NCBI GenBank assembly: GCA_022478985.1
Contig: JAKSZP010017387.1
Span: 42,620 to 106,619, forward strand
Direction of reading: 5' to 3'
DNA: 64,000 nt
Origin: Massospora cicadina
Lineage: Eukaryota > Entomophthoromycota > Entomophthoromycetes > Entomophthorales > Entomophthoraceae
Part shown: one piece after another, positions 1-10,904 of the stretch
How positions within the stretch are numbered: the stretch's first letter is position 1
Layout: the number at the start of each line of letters is the position of its first letter
Position numbers and translations under genes: made by a program
The notes under the pieces: generated by a model
What the model saw: the letters and a program-made list of their open reading frames with translations, nothing else
Databases searched by the model: none
What the model was told of the DNA's origin: nothing

Positions 1-784
1 ACAAATCCCAGATATTCCAACTCTTTCTTAAAGAATTGGCACTTTCTTGGCTTGATCTTCAGGTTAGCCATGGACAGTCAACTAAATACTTCTTCCAAGT
101 GGTGTAGGTGATCAGTAAACGTCTTAATTAACAAGTTTATATCGTCCAGATATACCAGGATGCATGACAACTTCAAGTCGCTCAGTATCGCGTCCATGGC
201 CCTCTGAAACTTTGCAGGTGCATTGCATAGACCCTGGGGCATCCTTATCAGTTGGTATATCCCCTGCGCGGTAATAATTGCACGTTTTTCCTGGTCTTCC
301 TTTGGCAAGTTAATCTGCCATTATCCCAAGATCAGATCCATCACATAAATATACTTTGCTTCTCCTAAACGATCTAGTGCAACATCAATCCTCGGTAGGG
401 GCTACAAATCCTTCTTCATAATTTTGTTCAGCCTTTGGTAGTCAATCACCACCTGGTTGGATCCATCCTTCTTCTTCACAATCATAATCGGACTTGCCCA
501 GGGACTTGATGATGGAACTAGAAGCCCATGCTTCACTAGTCTGCTGATTTCATCCTCCACTACCACATCAGCGGCTTTTGATCATCGGATCAGTCTCATT
601 CTGATCAGCAAATTTTCCCCAGTGTTGACCTTGTGGATCATGTCTTGTGCACATTTCAAATTGTGGTCATCCTGAGCAAACACTTCCTGGTACTTTTTGA
701 ATAGTTCAAGCACCTCCTCTTGATGGCCTTCCAACAGATCAGCGAGCTGCTCTTGATCAACCAATAGGTTTATGCTTTAAGTTA
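1..784 (-). pseudogene. A1 reverse transcriptase (N-terminal and palm part)
   Basis: Gypsy RT fragment. Residues from 308 down to 78 include PQGLCNAPAKFQRAMD and an intact YLDD box followed by IN, so the metal-binding aspartates survive here, unlike in A2. A TAA stop at 321-323 replaces the tyrosine codon expected in the GYWQ motif. Upstream, 764-582 encodes the RT-connecting stretch with FKKYQEVFAQDDHNLKCAQ. Several frames are needed to cover the domain, so it is a pseudogene. The family role is reverse transcription of the element RNA in a virus-like particle. Confidence 0.88.
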
Positions 785-839
785 CCCCAGCCATTAATCT
801 CATTTCATCAGGAGTCCCAAAATTGTGGAATCCCCTCAA

Positions 840-1160
840 TTTAGCCATCGGGATCAGATGAACAAATGTGATAATCTGATTCTTCTTGATCTTCATTGTT
901 TTTTCAATTAAATTCTCCAGGAGAATTCAAGTTTCTCCATGGCCCAGCATTATTATCCCAGGAGCCACCCATGGCTCCACTCTGGACTTCTTCCAGGGGC
1001 TTCTGACCTCCCCATACAACAGCTCAGGAAACTCCAATGTCAACCCTGTGTTGACTATCATCTGCAATCCTGGCGGTATGGTCCTCTCATTCTTGATCAT
1101 CACTGGAATTCCCCAGTTCTCTAGGATTTTCACTGGCATTTCACATCACTTTATACCAAC
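840..1160 (-). pseudogene. A1 dUTPase-like domain
   Basis: This domain lies between protease and RT. One frame reads ERTIPPGLQMIVNTGLTLEF, then LLYGEVRSP, APGIIMLGHGE and, after one TGA stop (927-929), ILLENLIEKTMKIKKNQIIT. The order matches the trimeric dUTPase fold: PPG and TG in the first strands, a GxVxSP turn, a GxIxxxxGE hairpin (GVIDxDYRGE in enzymes), then N-x-KKxQxI (KKGDRIAQ). The catalytic Asp/Tyr of motif 3 are not present, so activity is doubtful. A2 has the same domain and the same stop. The dUTPase identity is my inference from motif order. Confidence 0.6.
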
Positions 1161-1229
1161 TAATTGGTACTGAATCAGGACAATGCTGTCATTGTATATT
1201 AGATTGATGAAGTTGTTTCTCCAATTCAG

Positions 1230-1650
1230 CGGAGCTTCACCATCCTTCTGATATACTAATGGTAACGTCTGACCCAAGATGGTCAACATATTATCCTCAA
1301 AGTTACATTTAACTCCATATTTCTAGAGAAACTCTGTTTCAATCAGAATAACATAGTTTTGGTTACCAAAACTATTGCTGGCGCAGATACCACCAATGAC
1401 CTGAATCATAGTGGCAGAGCACTATAAGCTCCACAGGAAACGGTGGTGTTTGGCCCAGCTGTGCCATATTCTTTCTTGTGTTCCAAGTCCAGCAAGATCT
1501 TCATCCTCTTTACAGCTTGGTCAAGACAATATTGATGAGCACTCTGCTGTTGACAATCGCCCTCACCCTCACTCAAATCACTTGTATGTCTATATATGTA
1601 CACTCAGAGTACTGTAATATAATGTTTACTGAGTGAATAGCGGCGTTATT
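1230..1650 (-). pseudogene. A1 aspartic protease remnant
   Basis: Retropepsin-like region. The active-site strand reads AIVNSRVLINIV, where the family has a D-T/S-G triad, so the catalytic Asp is Asn and the Gly is Arg (codons at 1543-1551). A2 has the same N-S-R. It is split over frames. The normal job of the family is maturation of the Gag-Pol polyprotein. It lies between the zinc knuckle of gag and the dUTPase-like domain, as expected for pol. Confidence 0.6.
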
Positions 1651-1999
1651 AGCTGAATCTAGGGTGTGAATAATTTGCGCCAATAAATTAGGAAATGATT
1701 CCTTTATCATGCTGATTGGGATAGACAAATTAGCCTCATCTAAATGGACATAAGATAACTCTTAAGTATTCTTGGTAGTTTGGATCTTGTCTGCCAGTTG
1801 TCAGTCATATGGCCGTGCAACTTCCTGGATTATCTTAGGGTTGATTCTCTTTTCCCCAGCTCTGGTCACGTCATTTACATCCATATTGACCACATGATAC
1901 AGCTGATCCTGCTCGTTGTCTACAAACAGATCGCTGATATTGATTTCTTCATCCATAATGCCAGGAGGAAAAGGTTTCTCCGCAGCTCTAGACTGTTCC

Positions 2000-3274
2000 C
2001 CGTCTAGGCCGCGGACCCTTTTCCTGAATCCTTGGTGGCTGCTGCCTCTTTGGCCTGAACCACATTAACTTGATCCTTCAGCTTCTTACAGTGCACGGCG
2101 AAATGTCCTTTCCTGCCACACTGATAGCAGACCTTTTTCTTCTTGTTTAACATCTGAATTCTTCAGGTTTATTCCCCAGCACAGTTTGATTGGTCACCTC
2201 ATTAGCTCCTTAGTTTCCCTTTGTGGGATTTGGATTACATACTGGATCGGATTTGAAGCTTCTATTTGAGGCATCAAATGTTGCTCCCAAAAATCTTCAA
2301 ATTATCTACCATTTTGAGGTAGTTATCTCCATCGCAGACACAGAAAGCATCATGTGATGCAAATTGCAATAGGGCTGAAGAGCTGCTTGAAAGGCTATTC
2401 TAGCATCAAAGTCATCCAATAATTTCTCTCCAACCAGGATCTGTGACTCCTGGTAAAACTGATCCGCAAATCTAGCTAGAGACTAATCTTTATGGAACTG
2501 GATTCCCATAAATTCCTGCTTGTACTTCTACATGCGCGTCAGACTCCCAAACTCTTTCATGATGGCCACCTTTGCCTCAGTATATGACCAGTTGTCCCCC
2601 TCCAGGTAAGGTAACATTAAGTTCTGACAGTCGGTGTCTAGGCAATTAATGACTGTCAACACCTTTTGATGATCCCCATAGCCATTAATGGTTATGTTGA
2701 ACAGTCAGAAAAACACTGGGGCGTTATCCTGATGGAACATTGGCAATTTTTGTGTTGCCCTAAATTCCTCCGAGTTATTTATGGCTGATTCTCTCAGTTC
2801 AGCTACTTGGCTAACTTGTGGAGTGACTTCGGGCATCATCTCTAAAATGGCAGCAAAAGTGGGTGGCATGTTCCTTGGGGTATTCAACTTCCCAAGTATC
2901 ATTCGAGGACTTCTTTCTTTGGCATCACTTGCCATATTGGGCCCACAAGCACATTTGTGAGCTTTAAGTTCCTCCACTTGTTTGATTAATCTTGCAATAT
3001 CCACACCGAAATTTCTTAAACGAATGCAATCTGATTCTCGCTCCATTTTCAGGTATAAGACCTCTCAAATGAGGTCCCCTTCTTTCTTCTTCAATGAAGT
3101 TACTTTCCCTAGTAACTCGTTCCCAAAGCTTGCTACATTCTCTACTCCTTCCTACACCTTGGCGACTCATTCTTCCAAGGCTTCAAACTCCCAATGGTTC
3201 GCTGAGTTTAAGGCATTCTGGTTTACAGTGGCTAACTTAGTCAACAGAATGTGTAGCTCATCTTTGTACGACAT
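2000..3274 (-). pseudogene. A1 gag (coiled coil, capsid, zinc knuckle)
   Basis: Gag remnant. The likely ATG at 3274-3272 opens a lysine- and glutamate-rich coiled coil (KLATVNQNALNSA). The stretch 3046-2705 continues it with LIKQVEELKAHKC. The capsid part lies at about 2700-2200, matched by the better preserved A2 copy. A complete CCHC zinc knuckle, CYQCGRKGHFAVHC, is encoded at 2129-2088; in A2 its histidine is lost. There are several stops and frameshifts. Gag forms the particle and packages the RNA. Confidence 0.8.
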
Positions 3275-3300
3275 TCTTATTACTTCTGTAACTCAACTAC

Positions 3301-3317
3301 CCCTGTAGTGAGCACCA
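3301..3317 (-). other. Primer-binding site of A1
   Basis: TGGTGCTCACTACAGGG on the minus strand, three bases inside the 5' LTR end. It starts with TGG, as expected for pairing with a tRNA CCA end. The same site is used by B2, C, D and G. Confidence 0.8.
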
Positions 3318-3320
3318 ACT

Positions 3321-4472
3321 TGTAAAATTTACCTAAGTAGTTGTTATTGGTAAGCAACCCAGTAACCTTTTTACTGCACAGGTTCAGTTTCCTCATGCAC
3401 TTCGTCATGTTGTATATTAAAATGAATTATTAATCAATAATAGTATGGAGACTATTATCTGTAGTTGAGTATGAATTATATTTCAGCCCAACGCTTGGAC
3501 ATTATTCCCAATTTAATACTTGTGATGTCATACTCATAGGGATTCCTTCACTTTCTCTTGTCCACCTGATCTTCACTGAGATACCCTGGTGACAGTCTCT
3601 TCCTTCCAACACACAGTTGACAGCTATCCCCAATTGTGGCTCCTTCTTCTCTAAATCCCCGCTCAGATTTTTACTCTTCTCTCTGAGAGTCTTCCAATTA
3701 TTGCACACAGCAATAATATTCTTGAGACAGAACAGCACAATGGAAGCTGATGATAGTTTAACTATATACTGAATGGATAACTTAGAACTAAATAACTCTT
3801 ATTATCCAACTAACTGTTATCTGACTGTTTTTTATTATAGTGAACCCTAAAGAATATATAGTGGGGAATTCAGCTGTATAACCCTCAGTTGACACCTCTT
3901 CAATGAAACGGCAGCTATTGCCATTGAATCACCCATCCTCGTCTTGGCAGTGATGGTCTTCCCCATCCTGGCTAGGAGTTTATCATTGGACATCCTTGAG
4001 ACCTAAAACAGAAAGTGTCAGAAAACGTGTCCCTAACGTTTTCCTCTTGATCCAAGTGAACCAACCTTATTTGGCTTGCAACCGGCTTAGGTAAAGGCAC
4101 TTATTACCCATTAAGGCAGTTCACTCACCAACCAATCAATTCGCTAGTTGCAGATGGCATCACTCGCCTCACAACTTGCTATTCATTCCCAATCAGTTGG
4201 TGATGAAACCCAACCGATCCAAATTGGTACACCTGATAATTATCACTATCAGATGCCCCTATTTTGTTTGGCACCTCCACCTGATGAGATCTTAAGTATT
4301 CATCCGGATTGATCCCCAATGGATACAACCAGGCGAATATCACAAAATCCCCTGAACGTAGTTACTCCAAAACTTGGGCCAACCAATTTCCAATTCACTT
4401 TGCCTTAGGGAATTTTTCCCTAGAAATACCAAGAAATCTAGCAGGCTGGGAATCTGGGCAAAAATCCCAACA
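3321..4472 (-). repeat. 5' LTR of A1 (1152 bp)
   Basis: On the plus strand it runs from TGTAAAATTTACC to AAAATCCCAACA, giving TG...CA ends. It aligns along its length with 52832-53967 and with the two halves 39057-39537 plus 44943-45595. A TATA-type stretch lies near 3855 (plus strand agaatatatagtgggg), giving a likely promoter reading left on the minus strand. No coding sequence. Confidence 0.9.
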
Positions 4473-4925
4473 TATGCCACTTTAAGAAACTTCCCAATTC
4501 AGTGGATGCAAGGGATGGCATCACTTTCTATGCTGCAGATGAGGTATTTATCAAACCTGGGGAACAACGCATGGTTGACACTAAAATCACAATCCAAATC
4601 CCACATCACTGCTTGTTGGATATCACAAGTATTGAGGGTGTTAGCCCCTTTGAGCCTAGGGTAATGCCTGGAGTACTAGACACAGCCTACCAGAGGCCTA
4701 TTACCCTTTTACTGGGAAACCTCACTGGGAAAGACATGATCATTTGAAAACACCAGAAGATTGGCTGAGGCTTTATTCTTCCGGTGGAAGATCTTGAGCA
4801 TATCCATACAATTGGCTCTATGGCAGATTTGGGTTTGCTTATGGATAACCTGAAATGCACTCTACCTAATGTTCATATTTTGGATAAAGTAACCTCCGTC
4901 AAATTGGAAAAGTTCATACTCTATT
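4473..4925 (+). pseudogene. B1 dUTPase-like domain (3' part)
   Basis: Reads VDARDGITFYAADEVFIKPG, then KITIQIPHHCLLDITSIEGV, MPGVLDTAYQRPITLLLGN and KHQKIG. This tracks trimeric dUTPase motif 1 (AGxDLxA...PG), motif 2, motif 3 (GVIDxDYRG; here GVLDTAYQR, with the Asp and Tyr kept) and motif 4. The C-terminal arm motif 5 is not seen. TGA stops follow MII and KIG, where B2 has arginine codons. It is joined to A1 at its left end. The biochemical role would be removal of dUTP during reverse transcription, if active. Confidence 0.7.
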
Positions 4926-5640
4926 AGACGAATATAACGACATTTTCTAATCAGACCATGACTATGGTCATATGAAAGGCTGGTGTTGCTTCATCAATGT
5001 GGGTGATGCTCGCCCTATTTGGTCAAAATCCTACCATAAGTCAGAGTTGGAAGAAGTGCAAATGAGGACGGAGCCCCAGCAATTTCTAGATGCGGGGTTG
5101 TTAGTACCTTCACAAAGCCCTTGGTCTTCCCCTCTGTTGCTCATTATAAAAAACGGAGGTCATTGGATAGTTATGGACTACCAAAATTTTGCTTATCATA
5201 CAGAAAAGGATAGTTATTCTACCCCTCGCATTGATGATGCCCTGGCCCAACTCTCTGGCTCCAACTTCTTCTCCGCCATGGACTTGGCTAGCGGCTATTG
5301 GCAAATGGGCCTTTCCCCTGAAGATTAGGAGAAATGTGCTCTCATTTGTAGTAAGGGTCTTTTCCAACCAACCCAATTGCCACAATGGTTATGTAATGCA
5401 ACAGCCTCTTTTCAGCAGAAATGGACCATATTTTGCGGGACCTGAAGTTAACTTGTGTCATTGTATATCTTGATGATATTACAGTGTTCTCCCGTACCTT
5501 CAACAAACATCTTGATCATCTGAAGGAGGTGTTTCAAAGGTTATATGATCCAAATATTAAGTTGAAGCCTTCAAAATGTACTTTTTTACAAAAGAAATTG
5601 GATTTCCTGGGACACTCCATTTACTGAAAAAGAATCCAAC
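4926..5640 (+). pseudogene. B1 reverse transcriptase
   Basis: RT with VMDYQNF, DDALAQLSGSNFFSAMDLAS and YWQMGLSPED in one frame (4972-5325). A TAG at 5326-5328 stands where B2 has CAG. The palm continues in another frame from 5421 with DHILRDLKLTCVIVYLDDIT, so the catalytic YLDD is intact. A frameshift near 5400 also disturbs the PQGLCNAP motif. Otherwise the length fits a Gypsy RT. Confidence 0.9.
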
Positions 5641-6250
5641 TCATGCTAGATAAAGCTGAAGCAATTTCGAAAATGCCTCCCCTAAGAATCTATGAGATAT
5701 TCAGGTATTTCTAGGGATGATGGGGTATTACCATCAATTTTTCCTCAAATTTGCCCAGCTCAGTGAACCACTCTTTCGCTTATTGACTAAGAACACCCCT
5801 TTATATTGGGGTGCTGAACATAAGACCGCTTTTGAGATGTTGAAACAATTGTTACAACAAAGTTCTATCCTAAAACACCCAGACTACAATAAACCTTTCA
5901 TCCTGTTTACTGACGCTTCAGACTATGCCGTTGGGTCCATCTTATCCCAATTAGATGAAAATGGTAAAGATCATCCAGTATCCTATTTCAGTAAAATGCT
6001 GTCAAAAGCAGAACGCAATTATAGTGTAACTGAGAAGGAGTGCCTTGCCATTTTGTTGGCTGTGAAACACTACCGCCCCCTTTTATATGGGACCGCCTTC
6101 ACTGTGGTTACTGATCACGCTTCCCTAAAGTGGTTACAGAACATGAAGGGCCCTACTGGCCGGCTAGCACATTGGGCTCTAAGCTCCAGCCTTACAGCAT
6201 GAAAATAGAACACCGTGCTGAAACTCATCACTTGAATGTTGATGGGTTGA
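5641..6250 (+). pseudogene. B1 RNase H
   Basis: Open from 5717 to 6202. It carries FTDASDYAVGSIL, the ERNYSVTEKECLAILLA block and TDHASLKWLQNMKG. The three acidic residues (D, E, D) of Ty3/Gypsy RNase H are all visible. A frameshift near 6180 joins it to the tether and integrase. It is the best preserved catalytic domain of B1. Confidence 0.9.
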
Positions 6251-7500
6251 CTCAGCTGCTAGTCTTTCACTTGGATAATAGTGAGGAGGAGAGGTTACAT
6301 GACCTTTTAATGACCCCCAATGACTGGGAGGATGAGGATGAGCCTGTACAGAAAATGTTAGCCCAACGCTCCCACAACATCAAAGTGGAGAACGGGAAGT
6401 TATATAAGCATGTGGGGACAAGATGGCTACCCTACCTTCGGCCCTCAGAACGTGTACCTGCTATCCTAGAAGCTCATTCCACTCTAGGTCATGGGGGCCA
6501 AGAAAACCTATTAGTGGATTAAGGATCGGTTCTATTGGGATGGAATGATAGAAGCTATTTTTGATGTCTTGGAACTTGCCTGACGTGTAAAAAGCAATCC
6601 AGTTTCAAGACTAGATACCAGTACCAACCAACTACCCCTCAACAACCATTCCATACCATCAGTTTGGATGTAGTAGGTCCCCTTCCGCAGACTACTAGTG
6701 GGAACAAATTTATCCTAGTAGCTATTGACCATTTCACCAAGTGGGTGGAAGCCGTAGCTCTCCCTTCCCAAATGGCAAAGGCAACTGCCAACTTTCTACA
6801 TCAACACATTTTCACAAGTCATGGCTACCCCCAAGTACTACTCTGTGATAATGGTAAGAACTTCACCTCCAGAGTAGTCAAAATCCTGGCCACGCCTATG
6901 GGAGCACAGCTGTTTTCAGCTCCATATAACCCCTCCACCAATGGGACTGTGGAGAGAGCAAATGAAATCCTGGTTTCCATTCTTTGAAAAATGGCATCCT
7001 CTGATTCTCTTCACTGGGACTAATATCTACCCAGTGCTCTTATGGCTTACCAGATTAGATATAACCAGATTCTAAAAATGTCCCCATTCTGTGTCTTGTA
7101 TGGGCAGAAACCAGGCATAGCTGCCCTCTTAGTTAAAGATGTATTTTTCTCTAGAGTTGAGGAACCTAAAAAGGTCATGAGAATATTACTCAGTGCATCA
7201 TTTATCTCCAATATGAAGCTATGACCAATTTAGCAAAAACAGTTACAAAAGAAGGGCAGGCTGCTAATGATCTCCAAACCCCTTATCTACTTTCCAGTTT
7301 CTGATATGGTACTTTACTACCATAACCTCCATCACTCCCAGAAGTGGTAATCTTGGATCAATTTGGTAGGGTCCCTTCACCGTCACTTACAAGAGGGGAA
7401 ATGAGTATTCCATCAAATTGCTAACTACCAATATTACTATTAATCGCGTACATGGCTGTTTCCTACAGCCCTACTCTCCCCCAACATCCTTGAGGGGGCG
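6250..7500 (+). pseudogene. B1 integrase
   Basis: The zinc-binding HHCC region is partly readable (EAHSTLGHGG, later CLTCKK), with a frameshift near 6520. The core at 6664-6984 has SLDVVGPLP (first Asp written LDVV), LLCDNGKNF and NPSTNGTVERANEI, so the D,D,E residues are present. It is followed by AYQIRYNQILKMSPF and a C-terminal GPY/F-like module (GPFTVTYKRGNEYSI) near 7370. A purine-rich tract (tgagggggcga) at 7491-7501 precedes the 3' LTR. Confidence 0.88.
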
Positions 7501-7501
7501 A

Positions 7502-7866
7502 TGTTAGACATTTGCCCACATAGCTGAACAAGAAGAATAATTTAGGGCAATTTTAGCTGAAAAAGGAAATGTCAGCCATCTGTATTATCCGAGGATATTA
7601 AGCGTAATTCTATTAATAACAAAGACAATGCTATTGGAAATATCAGCCAAAAATCTCTGGCCAATTCTCGGTGGAACCCCATTAATCGGGGAAAAGCAGT
7701 TCAAAACCTACATGGGCACTACTAGGAAAAATCAAAAGGATCAGATTTTGCTGATCACACATCAGACTTCAGGGCAACCAGTGGAAGGTACTCCCCCAAC
7801 CCTCACCAAGTCCATCAACACACCTACGTGGGGACTACCCCCTTTTATAGGGGTGGCAAAGGTCCC
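7502..7866 (+). repeat. B1 3' LTR, left part
   Basis: Begins TGTTAGACATTTGCCC right after the polypurine tract. It matches the start of the B2 LTRs (TGTCAGACATTTGCCC) and is cut at GTCCC (7862-7866) by element C. With 19392-19784 it makes 758 bp, against 757 and 748 bp for the B2 LTRs. Confidence 0.88.
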
Positions 7867-8344
7867 ATTCAGGAAGTTAATATGACTGGATGATACGCTA
7901 ACCATACCAGCAGATAGGAGGGGAATTGAGATTAGTCTCAAGATTGAAAAAAAGGTATATGAATAATAATTGATTGAAGTGTTGACCAATCAGTGAATTG
8001 AGAGGAATTACGCCGAGATTTGATATAAATGAGATCTTCTTTTAAAAGGAAAATGAACAGAAGACTACCAAGCCAAGAATGCATCTATCTTGTGGAACCA
8101 AGAGATAAAAGAGTCACACAGAGGATTGAAAAGGGGGTCTTCTTTCCGTGATTAGGTTGCTGCAGATAAGTCTGCAAATTAGTAAATTAATAAAGTTCAA
8201 AATAAGGGGCGATAGCTCCATATGTAATTTATCAAAGTTTTATTAGAATTGGCAATCTTCATACCATCTGATTTGGTTGCTCAGTGGATAATACCCTGTG
8301 CAAACTGACTTGGCGGAATCAAGACTCTACGCTGAGAACTAACA
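7867..8344 (+). repeat. 5' LTR of C
   Basis: Matches 18909-19386 along its length. The ends are not the usual TG at the left side (the copies differ there: ttcaggaagtt versus ttgtgaagtt), while the right end is AACA. It holds a TATA-like gatataaatgag and an ataaag polyadenylation-like signal. Confidence 0.85.
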
Positions 8345-8345
8345 G

Positions 8346-8362
8346 TGGTGCTCACTACAGGG
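8346..8362 (+). other. Primer-binding site of C
   Basis: TGGTGCTCACTACAGGG, one base after the 5' LTR of C. Confidence 0.8.
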
Positions 8363-8431
8363 GGCCACTGGTCAACTGTAGTTCTTTGACACCAAGATAC
8401 GATGACAAGCCCTCATTCATTATGACACAAT

Positions 8432-9771
8432 TTGATTGGATTCTGCATGCATAATGCGGAAGAAGCATGGGAGGCATTTAATAATGAACCAATATTATTC
8501 ACTGTAACCAAACCGGATAATGATGAAGTTATGATCAATCTGCAAATAGAAAACTGCCCTGAGCTGATGGCCAACCAACAAGGATGCTCCACAAATGTAA
8601 CCCCTCAGCAGCTGCGGAATATTTTGGAGTGACTGCTGTGCAGATATTGATATGAAGATGAGGCGTGGTAGTATGCCTTGAGTTTGTTTTATAACCAACA
8701 AAACCAAGAAAATTGGTATACCATGTACATGTCCTATCTGGATGTGACTACAATGGGGTTGTCTTGCCACCTTGGTACCCACGGAATCGAGGAGTATCTA
8801 GTCGCTTATGTGCAACCATCTATCTGCCAGCTACTGCATGTAATGGCTCGCCACAATATAGATATTGGAGATGTAATGCAGTTTGCTCAAGCACAGCAAA
8901 ATGATACTTGCCTCCTGCTAAACTGCCTTAATCAATCTTTTTTGGAGGTGCAGGGGGCGCTGGTACAAATGGACCATCGTGTTAGGAACATCCACCATTG
9001 ATTGGACATGTTGGTACCACAGTTAAATCTTGCATTTCTCGGGTAATAGAAGACCTGTTGGATCAGCATGGCCTATCGATGGAATGGATTCTGTACATAA
9101 CAACGTTGGGGAACAATACTGAGTGCTTTATGACGGATTTAGCTGAATGGGCGGAAGTGATCAAAGCTTTGATTGCTCAGATTAAAGAAAAAAGAACACT
9201 GATGGAATGACAAGTGGCGGATCAAGTCAGTTTTGTATCAGCTGAATTAAACCAACTTTGTAGCAAATGGAGTAGCCAGTGAATGACAATTCACACGCTA
9301 ATCCTTTTGTCAACATCCTCCAAATATCTCCAGATAGTTTGGTGGGTCACACAACTGGAAGCTGTTAGTCAGGCTGAGCGCTGTTGAGTCTTCCCTCTTC
9401 CAATTTGTGAGGCAAGAGAGTATGCAGGCATGTAAGAATGGCTTGATACCCTTTGATGTGCCAATGAGGAATTGGTATGGGAATAAGCTGCCCTCCTTAA
9501 CCAAATTCATGACGCTAATCAACAAGTAGGTAATGCTAGCTGACAGCATGCCCACATGCAGAACATAATCAAAGATGTCCTCTCACGACTACAAGCAGTG
9601 GAGCAGAGATTGCACGTTGAGCGGGAATATCGTTGGGAGTTGCAATATCAGTATGTGACACTGCAACAAGAATTCCAGGATGGACAGTGTAGATGCCATT
9701 CAGTTAAAGTGGAACAGTTAATTAAAGAACATTCTGCAGAGCATGCCAGAGCTGGTGAGTGGTGTAGTTAG
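8432..9771 (+). pseudogene. C gag N-terminal region, family not recognised
   Basis: About 1.3 kb of coding-like sequence upstream of the capsid region, spread over frames: 8432-8632 (acidic, NAEEAWEAFNNEPILFT), 8678-9001 (helical, with QAQQNDTCLLLNCLN), 8998-9210 (AEWAEVIKALIAQIKEKR) and 9556-9771 (coiled coil with RLQAVEQRLHVEREYRWELQ). I see no known enzyme motif. The coil is consistent with a Gag multimerisation region like that of A and D, but this leader is much longer. The stretch 9211-9555 is unreadable. Confidence 0.55.
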
Positions 9772-9866
9772 TGGTAATTTGGGGAAAAGTGCTATGGATT
9801 AGCTAACAAATATCCCTTGGGTATTGGAATGGACCCCCATGTGACACTACTTCTTCTGAGTCCATT

Positions 9867-10750
9867 TTGATGAATTTGAGCCCATCTGGCCAGCTGTATG
9901 GTATCTCACAAAGGGGTGGTTCCCTTAGTCGCTCTGGAACCAATTTTTCTGATCCTTGCAGCAGGAGCTTGGAGCAAGGCGAGACTGTGCAAACCAAAAA
10001 ATTACCTCCATTCAGTTGTGACAGTAATCTACATGATTACTTTAAGCGATTCAAATTTTCTGTGGATGGGGCTTCTTATTGGCAGAAAGTGAAACTGTTG
10101 CTGTCTGCTCTAGATATGGAAAGCGCTGACCAAGTTACCTGCTATCTTCCAAATAGCTCGGTATCTTAAATAAGTTAAAGTTATTGTTCTCTGGCTGTTT
10201 GGGGGTGCAACCAAGATGGCCCAATGGAAAGCCAATTTCCTGACTATACAGGATCACCAAAATGAGACCCTGTTAGAATTTGCTGAACTTTTCTCAGTGG
10301 AAGCACATCTACTACTTGGAGTTAATATCTTATCCAGCAAAGATGTCAGCATAGCAATGACAGCAGCTGTCAAACCATATCAGGAATTATATAATGCTAT
10401 GTCTCCCGTTTTAGATAAAAATGCAGAATTTTTTGAATTACAAATACCTTACATCAACTCTCCACCACAATCAGCACCCCCAATGTAGCCCAGAAAACCT
10501 TTGCTGTCTCCGCACCAAACTCTTCAGGATATGGGCTGCAGCAACCAAGCTATCAACCGTGGGAACATATTCATCCATTATACAAATCAGTAAATCTTTT
10601 TCAGCCTATGTAGCTCCGCCAGTTTGTCCATGACCCTAAAACCCTACCATCAACTTTCACATTGGTCCTTCCGCTGCAAGCTATATACATGAGACTTTTA
10701 TGAATACTTGCTTCCAATGTGGACAAAGAGGGCATTATGCGGACAATTGC
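9867..10750 (+). pseudogene. C gag capsid and nucleocapsid
   Basis: Capsid-like helices are in 9867-10169 (LHDYFKRFKFSVDGASYW, VKLLLSALD) and 10216-10488 (FLTIQDHQNETLLEFAELF). The DHQNETLLEFAE block parallels FHKEESLTSFADQF of A2 gag, which supports the capsid call. A complete CCHC knuckle, CFQCGQRGHYADNC, is encoded at 10709-10750. Frameshifts near 10170 and 10500. Confidence 0.8.
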
Positions 10751-10904
10751 CCTAAAAAACCAAAAGTGTATGTGATGCCAACTGAGTAAATCGAGCAGGA
10801 AAAGCTCAAGTGGAGTAGAGACAGGATTCTCTACCTCCGCTAAGTCCAATTCACTTGTCCCTAACGATTCCCGAGCATCCCTTTGGGTAGGATTAGGAAC
10901 TCAA

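Larger units (their letters stand above)
1..4472 (-). mobile_element. Gypsy element A1, partial (nested in B1)
   Basis: Ty3/Gypsy LTR retrotransposon read right to left. Inside the window are its 5' LTR, primer site, gag, protease, dUTPase-like domain and RT. The RNase H, integrase and 3' LTR would lie beyond base 1. The outer LTR end at 4472 abuts the dUTPase-like domain of B1, so A1 inserted there. The target duplication cannot be checked because the other end is missing. It is the sister copy of A2 (39057-53967): same order, same LTR type, same primer site. It is a degraded copy with stops and frameshifts. Confidence 0.9.

Noticed and set aside
8495..8782. Minus-strand frame opposite C gag
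   Set aside because: Shadow of the gag frames on the plus strand; no motif.
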